Shown: positions 48,907 to 59,246 of the stretch, in pieces | Layout: every line of letters begins with the position of its first letter | How positions within the stretch are numbered: the first letter of the stretch is position 1 | NCBI GenBank assembly: GCA_019009955.1 | Contig: CM032231.1 | Coordinates: 87,575,501 to 87,639,500 of the forward strand | DNA: 64,000 nucleotides | DNA from: Riptortus pedestris | Taxonomy: Eukaryota > Arthropoda > Insecta > Hemiptera > Alydidae | Direction of reading: 5' to 3' | Position numbers and translations under genes: made by a program | Notes under the pieces: generated by a model | Databases searched by the model: none | Told to the model about the DNA's origin: nothing | The model's input: the letters and a program-made list of their open reading frames with translations, nothing else

Positions 48907-48958
48907 TTGTTGTTGTTGTATAGGGTTTAAGGGCGAAAAACTACCAGGCGAAAAACTA
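48907..48958 (-). mobile_element. 52-bp Jockey-like LINE stub with 12-bp target duplication
   Basis: Identical in type to the 3' end of the LINE at 10970-11345 (minus strand GGTAGTTTTTCGCCCTTAAA, CCCTATACAACAACAACAAC). It is flanked by CGGCTTAGAATG at 48895-48906 and 48959-48970. An extremely 5'-truncated insertion. Confidence 0.85.
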
Positions 48959-49186
48959 CGGCTTAGAATGAAAACATTATTATCTCAGATATCAAAATTT
49001 TTAAAAATATTTTAATTAAAAGATAATTAATAGAAATCAATAAATTTAAAATAATTATGATACATATCTTTAAAATAAATTAATTTTTCCAAAATATTCC
49101 AAAAATAGTATTTTTTTTATCCAGTGAAAATGTTTGAAATTTAAGATAATGGGATTTCATTTTTTGTTATCTATGAGGTAGAATAG

Positions 49187-49266
49187 ACTTTTGAAGAAAC
49201 GTTTTGAAAATTGCTTCACGAGTACAATCTGTTAGATGATTTCTCTCAAGAGTAATCTGGTAAAAT
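49187..49266 (-). mobile_element. HINE-like 5' arm fragment
   Basis: TTTTGAAGAAACGTTTTGAA, TTCACGAGTACAATCTG, GATTTCTCTCAAGAG: a diverged arm end. Confidence 0.45.
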
Positions 49267-49814
49267 GAAAACTTCCTTTAGTCCCGGACTTCAGCCTTAC
49301 TATGCAACAGAGTATCTCCGAAGGAAAATCCTCTAACAATGTAGGAAGAAATATGAAGAGGATAACTTGAAATGAGACCAGTCTATTTGCAATAGTTCTC
49401 ATTGAACTAGCAATAATTCTTTCCACTAGTCAACCCAAAACTTATTTGAGGCGTTCGAAACGGAACAAATAATGGCCACTTATAAGAGAACTTTTTTCTC
49501 CTGCGGCCGACATAAATGCGGGAACTTTGCTGAGATGATCCCGAAGAAAGACTCTTAAGGATAAAGATATAGAGAGAGGCAGAAGCGGCCTGGCTATGAA
49601 TAAGGTATAAAGTGTCCCACTGAAGGAGCTTATGGGCTTAAAGACTTCAGCTCTAACAGCTTCCCACAACTCTCAACAACTAACTCACCGGCAAATTCTC
49701 CCCTCACTACCCAGATATCTTTTAAATTTTAAAAGTTCTCTTCATATTTCTCCTTATGCTATAAATATTCAATACATTAAACAAATTTACACTATATTAA
49801 AAAAGTATACTGTA

Positions 49815-49930
49815 GACTATTTTCAGAACGTTTCAGTTAACGCTCAACCGGCTGAAATTTTTATTTGATAGCTGCCACTCTCGATAACTAAACATTCCTT
49901 TAAAAAACTAAAGATCAACAGACAGTCGTG
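49815..49930 (+). mobile_element. HINE-like block start fragment
   Basis: CAGTTAACGCTCAACCGGC, TTTTTATTTGATAGCTGCC, CTAAAGATCAACAG match the sequence just after the central microsatellite. Confidence 0.45.
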
Positions 49931-51945
49931 GGCAATTGATAATGCTCTTTACTCTTAGCAGTATACAGTTAGGACTTTTTCCACTGATCTGATGAAGACT
50001 ATCAAGCATAATCGAAACGTAAAAGACATTATTTTAGAAGATTCACTGTTTTTTTTTTTTACTTTTTCCTTCGTACTATAAAACCCGGTATAGCCTTTCC
50101 AACTATCAAAGCAGAGGTTATGTCCAAAACATTTATCCCTCCATTTAAGTTTTAAAACTGAGTGAAGTTCGGGTAAATGCAACCTGAGGGTTAGTATAAA
50201 TATATATTCTGGAACACTTCAAGACAGCATATCCAGAAAAATCTTAAAAGTACTTAAATCTGGAATGACGTAAAGGATCGTTGGGTATCAGCTACAGTAG
50301 TATTGAAAAAATCAGAAGATGCAATTGTATCCCCCTGCTTTATAGTGTAACAATATTGCTGTCAAGAAGGATACCAAAGGTGTCCAAACAGTATGCACGA
50401 TAAATATCATCTTCTAATTGATTGAGTACTTTTGTAAGTGTTACCCAACTATCCTCAACTTTATTTAAAAGCAGCGGCCAATTATCATCCTACAAATTAA
50501 ACATGAAATGTAACCAAGGTTCACCCTAGAATACCAACCACCTACATATAAAATATAGAATATCCTAGCAAGCTCTTCCAAAAGAAAAAATAAGTCAGTT
50601 CTCTCATTTGTCCCGGCTCTTAGACTCTACGTGCGTGCTCCTCTCCCGGGGAGACCTCTCTAAACTTCAGATTAATTGGACTCGTAAGGACCTGGGCACG
50701 AGACAACGGCCTAAGACATTTCTTCTAATTCTACAACTAACTCTTTTCGAAATTTCTTTCGCTGTATAGGCTCCTAACTGAGAGCAAAAATGACAAATGA
50801 GTTTTTTTATTATTACTTTAACTCTAAAGGAACGGGATGTACAGTAAAGATAAAGCATGCATATAACAACCTACTAGAAGGATGTAACAAAGGTACAAGT
50901 TAAATATGTAAATTGCGGGTGGGTACCTGAATCATTTTCATCGACAATACAAAGCGAAAGCTGGAGTAAACGTGTAATAATAACGGAAATCTGCATCACC
51001 TCATCTTTGATTTAAGGTAGGGTTGTGATAGTGTGTACAAAAATAAAGTTGCTGGAGTCCTTAAAGTCAGAGGGAATAAAATACCTATCAGTTTTATGAA
51101 AATAACCAGGACATATGAATTTGGAAAAGTCGAACCTCGTCTTTAAAAAAGACAACCATGGATATTATTCTCACGGATTTGGAAAAATCACATTGTGAGT
51201 TGAATCCCTATAAGAAAATCTGCTAAAATTGAAAATACCATTTAACACTAATAAATAATGTACTTGTACGAGTAGAGATCAATATAAAAAAATAATAAAC
51301 TTTAACCTCTATTCCAAAGCATGGAATGAAAATGAATTAAAAAAACAATAATTCAGCCTCTCTTCGAGCCCGGCGTGTTTGATGAAATATATTGTGGCTT
51401 AATTAAGAAGTGTCAACAATAAATATTTACTTTTTGCACGAAACAGAATTCTCGCTCAGAACGGCTTCAAAGATAATATATATAGAGCTGACAGGATGGA
51501 GGCCTCAGCCAAAACTTTATACTAAAATTACATTTTGTCACTCATTTCACAGCTATCCTATTCTCTTTTCTCAGGCTCCTTTTTTTTTAAACTTTTCTTT
51601 TTATCGCATCTTCTGCTCAGAACAGGAAATGGCCTTCATAAAAATAACCCAAGATGACAAGTATTTATTTTTGAATCTGAGCATTGAGATTATTAGGAAA
51701 CTGATATTTCTGTTATTTAAAATTAAATTTTCAGAATAATGTTTGCTACCAAAACAGCGCTTTACTGAAATACGAAAACATCTCCGAAATATGAAACCCC
51801 CTCAGAAATAGATAATCAAAAAAAAAGTGAGGATTAAAAAACTAAAGTTACAATGATTATAACATAAAACCAAATCAGCCGTTTTGACTGAATACTTTTA
51901 GAAATCCTATCCTCTAGGAGGATGAGGAATATAGGACTTTTGTAA
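49931..51945. other. Gene-free stretch
   Basis: No exon, RNA gene or clear repeat apart from a possible HINE-like end trace near 51205-51228 (AAGAAAATCTGCTAAAA). The 109-codon frame at 51410-51739 has no motif. Confidence 0.45.
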
Positions 51946-53037
51946 ATTAAAAAATCCATCACGCAAGAGCTGCGTAATTAGCGGTTTTATTCGGTGCCTA
52001 GAATTTAGGGAATATATAAGTTTCAAAATATAGTCATTAAACTAATGTTAATGACCCCTCCCCAAATATAGAGGAATAAAACAGCGAAGCAGGCAAAATA
52101 GTGCATCCTATTACCGATTACAATTACAGTTACTAACCAAAAACCTCTTGAATCTCCATACTGGTGGCGGTTGATATATACATTCATGATTGAAAAAAGG
52201 TCATCACCTCCACTATGTTTTAAATGTTTATTCCAGAGCTAGCTTTCGAGGGTCCAGCCTTATCATCGGTGCTTTTTATCTATAAATCAGCGATGTTGAC
52301 TAGCTCCTGCCTCTGAGTGGTTTAAAAAAAAAACCCTGCCAGTTTCTTTTGAAAACATAAATCATTAAAACAAACCAACAAAAACCTCATAAAATTAATA
52401 AGTTATATTATAACTGCCATTAAATGTATTACTTCATTAAGTAAAGAAAAAACAGAACCCCCCGATGGATACAGAAGAAGTCGTATGAACAAATTCGCAA
52501 GCAAATTGCGTAAAACAATGTAGTAGTAAATTACATTTACATAACAATATTGGTTATATAAAACTTTTAGATCGAATTCATATTAATGGAGATAAATTGA
52601 ATTATTACATTTACCCCCCCCCCCCCCGGTGCGTCAATCTACAATTAACGAACGATCTTTTTTCCCCGATTAGAAGTTTAAACATGATGTTTGGTTTCAA
52701 ATTTCAATGATTCCTGATATTGTAAATGAGAGACGAGAATGAATATCTAAATGTGAACATTATGTACCTATTTCTTCACCAGGAATGCTTGAACATTTTT
52801 CGATAAAACGAATAATTTGGAATATTTGTGTTTTTATATTTCTCTAAGCCACCTCTCTCCTTGTCGCGCATTAATGGACTTGATCTAAACATTAACTTAA
52901 AAAGTTGAAGCAACTCGAGCATTAACAAACGCACGCGGGTCTCTATTTATTTTAACGGACTTGTTCAAGGAAGATAGATGGACGTTTCAAGTAATGTTTC
53001 GTCAATAGCTTATTTCCCAATAGAAAATCTGCTAAAA
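51946..53037 (-). mobile_element. HINE-like element, decayed and interrupted
   Basis: 3' end at 51950-51985 (ATCCATCACGCAAGAGCTG), body remnants at 52490-52700 (ACAATATTGGTTATATAAAA, a 13-C run near 52614-52627, TTAACGAACGATC) and the 5' arm at 52945-53037 (ATGGACGTTTCAAG, TCAATAGCTTATTTCCC, GAAAATCTGCTAAAA). The segment at about 52180-52440 is unrelated and carries a hammerhead-like motif. Confidence 0.5.
52235..52269 (-). ncRNA. Hammerhead-ribozyme-like motif (retroelement relic?)
   Basis: On the minus strand CCGATGA (one change from CUGAUGA), an imperfect stem II (AAGG-CTGGA-CCCT), CGAAA, then AGCTAGCT, able to form a 3-bp stem III with a 2-nt loop, and C at the expected cleavage site. 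Same plan as the motif in the inverted repeat at 53.4 kb. Probably decayed. Confidence 0.3.
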
Positions 53038-53292
53038 ATACGGTTATTAAACATATTTTTACTTCAAATAATGTACTGCGAAACTCTTAAAATTACTACG
53101 ATAAAACGAAAGAAAGAAAGAAAATTTTATTTTGGCCCAATACAACTAAGGTATTATACACAAATTGTTACATGATTTTTACAAAATTAAGATGTTTTGG
53201 TACAGCCTCGGACGTAGTCGTCCCTCAAACGATAAAACGTAACTGAAATATCTCTGGAATATGCTGGATGGTAGAGGGACCAATTGATAAGG

Positions 53293-53516
53293 CAATAAGA
53301 AGGCCAAGTCCTCTACTGTTTTTTTAATATAATGCAGAGTGCACTTTCGGAGTCAACGCTCCATCCTCAGTGCCTGCTTAAAGCTCAACGACAGTCGCCC
53401 GGCGGGCGGGGGGCCGGCCACACAGCTTTAATCAGGATCTGAGGATGGAGCGTTGACTCCGAAAGTGCACTCTGCATTATATTAAAAAAACAGTAGAGGA
53501 CTTGACCTTCTTATTG
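53293..53516. repeat. 93-bp inverted repeat with 38-nt GC-rich loop
   Basis: Arms 53293-53385 and 53424-53516 are complementary with about four mismatches. The loop (53386-53423) is very GC-rich (CCCGGCGGGCGGGGGGCCGG) in an otherwise AT-rich region. Each arm carries CTGAGGA, a GGAG/CTCC stem, GAAA, GTGCAC and TC, i.e. hammerhead-like order. It could be a retroelement terminal structure, a fold-back element or hairpin RNA source; an assembly palindrome is also possible. Confidence 0.85.
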
Positions 53517-53631
53517 ATCCGTAACTGAAATAAATATAAGAAATATATAGAGATCAGTATTTCAATGGATTTAATTATATTATCCACTCCTTCTCTACAT
53601 TCTCGTGCTTTAAAAGCCTTGTATTTAATGC

Positions 53632-53992
53632 ATCCAGATGCGTCAAAGCGTCCAGATACTTCTGCCAAGACTCAATGACAAGTTCTACTCTGAAGTGATA
53701 TTTGCATTTCAGGAATTAGGAACACTCGGTTCCCTAATGAGTTGCAGGTGTGTCTTTGCTCCCTCCCGTTTTGTTTTTTTCTGTTCACATCTCTCTTCCT
53801 TTTTCATATGGCGGAATTATCTCTTTCTCGTAATGTGCAACTAAGTATCATTACACAAGCGGGCTAAGATAACCTTTGCAATTTCATCTACAAGCACACA
53901 AATATAGAACGGAACAAAATGGGAAAGAGTTTGGTTTGTATTTTATTTCTTCAAAATTATCTTGAAAGGAAAATTATAACTTCCGTAACAAG
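53632..53992. repeat. Long direct repeat, copy 1
   Basis: Near-identical in long stretches to 58867-59246: CAGGAATTAGGAACACTCGG, GCAGGTGTGTCTTTGCTC, ACACAAGCGGGCTAAGATAA, GGAAAATTATAACTTCCG. No termini or coding family recognised. On the minus strand a 45-codon frame includes IESWQKYLDALTHLDALN, but the other copy diverges there. Confidence 0.85.
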
Positions 53993-55892
53993 TGTTATCC
54001 TCAAAACCAAATCCAAATGATCCCACATGCTCAGAAACTAAACTAAATAAAGAAATGAAAATAATGATGGCACAATATAATACAGGTGTTTCATTAGCAA
54101 TAAGATTTCACAAATACTATATACTAAACTATAGAGTAAGAGGAGAGGGGCGAAAACCGAAAGTCCATATTTTGGAAGTCACAGCCTAATGCAGATTTTA
54201 AAGAGTCCTTGATTTTAGAATCATTACAGTTTGACGGGCAAAAATTATAAAAAATCCTGTACATATGGGCCCCCTTATCGAATAAGTTAATACTTGCAGA
54301 AGAATCTATAGGCTAAGGTTGATCTGCATACCAAGCAGCATGAATTTATGCACATCATTTATATGAATAAAAGTATGACACACTGATTGACCGGGGGAAG
54401 GACACAACTATAAGGGCATTTTTCAAATGCTAAATAAGCCTTTAAAAGGAATCATTAAAAGAGTATGTGATTTTAAAAACATCGTGATTAACGGATGAAT
54501 ATAAAGGACGAAGAAGATGGAGAGAAAATAAATAATATTTCACCCGCAAACTATGTTTTCTAAGAATAATGGTGTCACTGTTAGCAGCAACGAGGGCTCA
54601 TTTACTATGCAGCACAGGTGCAAACCTTCCCTTGAGAATTTCAAATATACGGCACGTATCTATTGAATGGAGAAATATGCCTATTGTTTAACTTCTTCTC
54701 GGATTAAAACTATATAAAATGAAGCTACTATGAATATTCGTGTGTGTGAGTGGGTGTGTTTTTACATAACCGAATATATTATATATAGTATTACGTGACA
54801 GCATTGAGCCGTGTCAGTTTTGACATTTTCATATCAGCCTTAATTTTTCTGTAAATTAAAAAATATAAATGGATTTATATGTGTGTTTTGTGTATATGTA
54901 TGTGAGATAAAGTGACAGAGAGGGTGCGGGAAACAACATTTCATTTTGAAGGAAAGGCAGGTGGTTTAAAATAATATTTAAATATTGCATATTGTATATA
55001 TCTGAAATTATATGGTATTTTAGAAATTGTTTGAAACTGTTAAAATACGTTATTCATTAACAACAACTTTACGCTATTGCGGATTATCTACAGATTATCA
55101 GCTTTTTCCAGCAAGAATGTGACTCCAAGGAGTTTAAGTGTATGCAAATGTAAAACCAGCGCCTTAACACATCTAAGGGACAGCTCCACTGTTTGAAACA
55201 GGTCACAGCAATGACCCACCATCAGCAAGAACATTATGTAACGGTAAATACCAAATTATTTGAGGACATTAATTATTAGATAAGTTAAAAATATTTTGGA
55301 TAAAATACGCAGAGGGATCAAATTGCAAGGAAATATCAAAATAAATAAAACTAGTTTTTTCCGTTCATTATTGAGCTTCTGAACGGTATTGAAGCACTTA
55401 TAAATAGTATGTAGGATTTTATTAAAATTGCATTTGTTAATGATATATTCCACTGCTATAAATTGGCAGTAAATATTTACTACTACGCCCTTACCTTGCA
55501 TGAAACCCTCACAATTATTGCTGATGACACTCTCTTCTAATCACCGAAAGTAAATATCTGAGAAATATTCTCGCCATGCAGTTAGATGGAGATATACGTT
55601 AAAACTGACCAAATATGAACATTCATTCTGTAACTGAGAAAGGAGTGTAGGCGTCATCTCGTAGCTAGAACTTTGAACACAAAAGTAGATTTAAATAGGT
55701 AATCTATATTGGAATAATTTACATTGATTTCAAACGGTTAAGGAATTATTTAGAAATAATATTTTTAAATATAAACTAAAACTATTAAAATAACTGTTAC
55801 TCAAATAACTGATACTTCGTCCGGACTATACTGAAACTATTTTTATTTTTAAATGAGATATAAAAAACAAAAATGGGGTAATGGGGCCTTAA

Positions 55893-55930
<38 letters not shown>

Positions 55931-56509
55931 TGTATCTGATCATTACTATGCTGCATTTATAGTGGCGGTTGGTTGGCGGAAAACTTATCGTTGCTAATAA
56001 TGACCTTATAATATAAATTTGTCGAATGTTTGTATAACGTGCTTAACCAAATACAAATATAAAACACAAGAAAGATGAAGTCATTAAATCTCAAATTAAT
56101 TTCATATAGCTTAAGGGTTAAAGTTATAATTGCACAAATTGGGCTTAAAAAAGAAATAAAGCCGATCAGTGGATTACAATTTCCAAGAAAATGAAATAGG
56201 TCACATTATTTATAAGCCCCCCCCCCCCATTAGCTGGTTTACCAGGAATGAAAGTGAGTAGAAATAATTAATTCATCACCCTCCTCTTCTCAGATGTAAA
56301 CTGTTTAAAAAAACACTTTAAAACTTTTTATGGCTACGAAAGTCGTAGTATTAGGATTAGGATTTATTTGGCCAATCAAAAAGGCCAAAAGCTTAAGTAC
56401 TTACAAATATTGGCTAAAACCAATCTCATTTAACTACACCCTAAATAAACATAAATATACAATAAATTATTTATAGAATCTATTGATATAAGCTATACAA
56501 TTATATATA
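53993..56509. other. Gene-free stretch with (CA)n and a LINE-tail-like segment
   Basis: (AC)n lies at 55895-55928 and a poly-C run at 56218-56228. About 56340-56470 (GATTAGGATTTATTTGGCC, AAAGGCCAAAAGC) looks like a retroelement 3' UTR, but I cannot assign it. The minus-strand frame 55256-55501 has no motif. Confidence 0.4.
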
Positions 56510-56511
56510 TC

Positions 56512-56558
<47 letters not shown>

Positions 56559-57115
56559 CTGTTAGCTGTTTGTCAATCTAGTGGTTGCAATTTTTGACTA
56601 ATCGTTAACAACTCAATGTACGCAAACTATATATATGAACTATTTATTTATGTAAAGTCAAAGACAGAGATTGTAGATGGCAGTACTTTTTATAGACCCT
56701 TAATATGATTTTACGTTCTTAAATCAAAAATGTTTATATGATCAATGCCATACTTGATATGTAACTGCTTTATTCAATACTAATGATCATTTTAGTTAAT
56801 GGCTGAATATAGAAGAGAGGCTAGAGGTGGGAATTCTAAAACTCAGAATTATCTCCGTTATTATGAGTCGTATCAAAGAATATTATGCAACTAATCTTGG
56901 TAAACTATCGATGTTCTACAATTGCTGTTGTATACATTGGTTACAAACGAGTTATTAGTACTTTCCTATTTTCATTGGTCAGTAAAACCCCCAATTATGC
57001 TCAACGGATGTTTACTTAGAAATATAAAATGTGTGGTGAGATGAGATCATTAGTGTGTCAAAACCGAACTTGGGAAATCTTAATTCACGATGCCCTTGCG
57101 GTACGAAAGTTTTTT
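56510..57115 (+). mobile_element. HINE-like element, (TA)n to 3' end, two-block type
   Basis: (TA)n at about 56514-56553, TTTGTCTGTTAGCTG, diverged block A, and well-kept A' (TTATATGATCAATGCCATAC, TATGAGTCGTATC, ATAAAATGTGTGGTGAGATG). The 3' end is decayed (TTGGGAAATCTTAA, GCCCTTGCGGTACG). Confidence 0.75.
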
Positions 57116-57200
57116 AATTTCGTCTGAGTTTTCCACTGTAAGCATATTGGTGTCGCATAGATTTGTAGAGCGATATTGTCCATGTAGTAATAAAAAGCGG

Positions 57201-57225
57201 TATCAGCTCGACGAAAGAGCTGATA
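57201..57225. repeat. Perfect 9-bp-stem hairpin
   Basis: TATCAGCTC, loop GACGAAA, GAGCTGATA. It lies in a GC-richer, unassigned section (57180-57480) between two HINE-like copies. Confidence 0.8.
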
Positions 57226-57537
57226 GAAGTGGGCAGACAGTTATTTCCGTTATATTAATGTGAAACGGGAATAGGTTATTGCAGCCGTGCCAAATCTAGT
57301 CCGAGCCAGCTCTTATAAATTCCCTGAGCCGAGCCCTGACCCGGAGCCAGCCGCTTTAGCACAATTATGCACTTCTCGTGCTCTTTCAAAATTCATAGTC
57401 AGCTGATTTTGGGAATAATAGCGCTCCTCTCTCGCAATTTATTAGGCTGGTCTAGACGCAAATGATGTTTACTACCATGTACCGAAATCGAATAATTCAT
57501 AATTCAAGTCATGGGAATAATCCAAAGAAGAGAAAAA

Positions 57538-58019
57538 AAAAGTCCGTCACGCAGGGGCTGCGTTAACTAAGCAGATTTCCCACGTGTGACACTTATTTGC
57601 ATTTATCTCAAAACTTAAAAGTTCAATGAGAACAATATTTGGTATTTAAGGTACAAATAAAGTCCTTCATAACATAATAGAATATCGAAAATAAGAGATG
57701 AGTAGGAATGGGGCTTTACTGAAGACCGAAAACTAAAAAATGCAAATATCTCAGTTAATAATCAAGATAGTGAAAAAATGTACATAACAACATTTATAGA
57801 ACATTACATTTGCAATAAGATTGGTTCTATTCAACTTTTCGATCCGACACATAATAACGGAGATATTAAGAATTTTCGAAATTCTCCCCCTCTAAACCCT
57901 CCCCCCTCCCCCAGGTCCGATTTCAGCCATTAACGAACTTGGTCTTTCTTTTGGTATAAAACGATTATATTAAGTTTGGTAACGATAAAACAAAAATTGC
58001 GACTGCCAGAGCGGTAACA

Positions 58020-58087
<68 letters not shown>

Positions 58088-58110
58088 CCCTTAAGGGAAA
58101 TCTGCTAAAA
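57538..58110 (-). mobile_element. HINE-like element, chimeric: long-subfamily body with the 45.3-kb type end
   Basis: The plus strand opens AAAAAGTCCGTCACGCAGG and CTAAGCAGATTTCCCACG. Block A is of the long subfamily (GGGCTTTACTGAAGACCG, TTTCAGCCATTAACGAACTT). (TA)n spans 58022-58084. It then ends with exactly the same shortened end as 45328-45353 (ATTCACCCTTAAGGGAAATC), followed by the same transposase sequence. Confidence 0.85.
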
Positions 58111-58334
58111 GTGGTGAATCAGTAGTTGAAACTCAACGTTGTTTCAGGCGTTATTTTCATATCGGACACCATTGTGAAATACCAAGTAGGGATACCATTC
58201 GAAGGTGGGTAAATTCATTTAAATCCACGGGTTCTGTTATGAAAAAAAAGCCACCTGGCCCTGCTCGGTCGGCACGCACGCTACAAAACGTGGACAGAGT
58301 GAGAGAGGCGATTCTGCTCAGTCCCGGCCGTTCT
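58111..58334 (+). pseudogene. Second copy of DUF4817-type transposase N-terminal segment
   Basis: Reads GESVVETQRCFRRYFHI through SPGRS, nearly identical to 45356-45571: I noted a single base difference (CATTCTAAGG versus CATTCGAAGG). It lacks the MPLWT start, because a different HINE-like body lies upstream, and is cut at about 58334 by the CTAGCTAAGG repeat. Non-functional. Confidence 0.82.
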
Positions 58335-58337
58335 TGG

Positions 58338-58625
58338 TGTACTAGCTAAGGTACCAGGCTTCGCTCGGGAAATCATGACTGCGTTGCTCGGGGGTCTGAA
58401 TAACGATTGGAATTTCTTTTGGCTTTATAATGCACAATATTTTCACACTTTTAGTCTTTAACTCACAATTTATCCTATTAACTATAGCGAACTTATAGAA
58501 TTTTTCAGACTCAAAGAATAAAAAAGAAAAAGAAAAAATGAGTTCTTGATCAATACCTCTCCACTGTTTATAATATAAATCATAATCATGAATAGCAATC
58601 ATTCACGCACCATAGGCCATTCATA
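58338..58625 (+). mobile_element. CTAGCTAAGG repeat family, 5' part
   Basis: TACTAGCTAAGGTACCAGGC, TTCGCTCGGGAAATCATGAC and CTCCACTGTTTATAATATAA match 63026-63260. The minus-strand frame 58342-58602 (ending TPEQRSHDFPSEAWYLS) is this repeat, not a gene. The class is unknown. Confidence 0.65.
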
Positions 58626-58866
58626 ATGAGGACACCATTGCTTATTATATACTATGTAAGGATACAAATTTATTCTCGTAAGAGTGATCCCAAACGCAAC
58701 GGCTTTATATATTTAATTACCATTATTAAGAATGCTCTAACGTATAACTGCAGAAGAAATTTTCTATTCATAGTTGTACTTCCTTATGCTCTGTTATGTG
58801 TAACATATCAGCGGATCAATGTTAATAATTAGCAGACATAAATGGGTACACCTCCTCAGCATTTTT

Positions 58867-59246
58867 ATCCAGACGCGTCAAGGTGTCCATATACTTCTGC
58901 CAAGACTCAATGGCATGACATATTGTACTCAGAAGGGATATTTGTATTTCAGGAATTAGGAACACTCGGTATCTGTAATGAGGTGCAGGTGTGTCTTTGC
59001 TCTCTCCCGTTGATGTTTTTTTTTTGTTCATATCTCTCTTCCTTTTTTATATGGAGGAATTATCTCTTTCCTGTAATGTGCAGCTAAGTATCAATACACA
59101 AGCGGGCTAAGATAACCTTTGCAATTTGTTCTACAAGCACACAAATAAAAACGGAACAAAATGGGAAAGAGTTTGGTTTGTATTTAATTTCTTCCTTTGT
59201 ATCTTATTATTTTCTGAAAGGAAAATTATAACTTCCGTAACAAGAG
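58867..59246. repeat. Long direct repeat, copy 2
   Basis: Partner of 53632-53992, same orientation, about 5.2 kb apart, with small indels. The unit begins near CCAGACGCGTCAAGG and ends near ATAACTTCCGTAACAAG. Confidence 0.85.

Noticed and set aside
58342..58602. 86-codon open frame on the minus strand
   Set aside because: It is the CTAGCTAAGG interspersed repeat read backwards; the related copy at 63.0 kb does not keep the frame.
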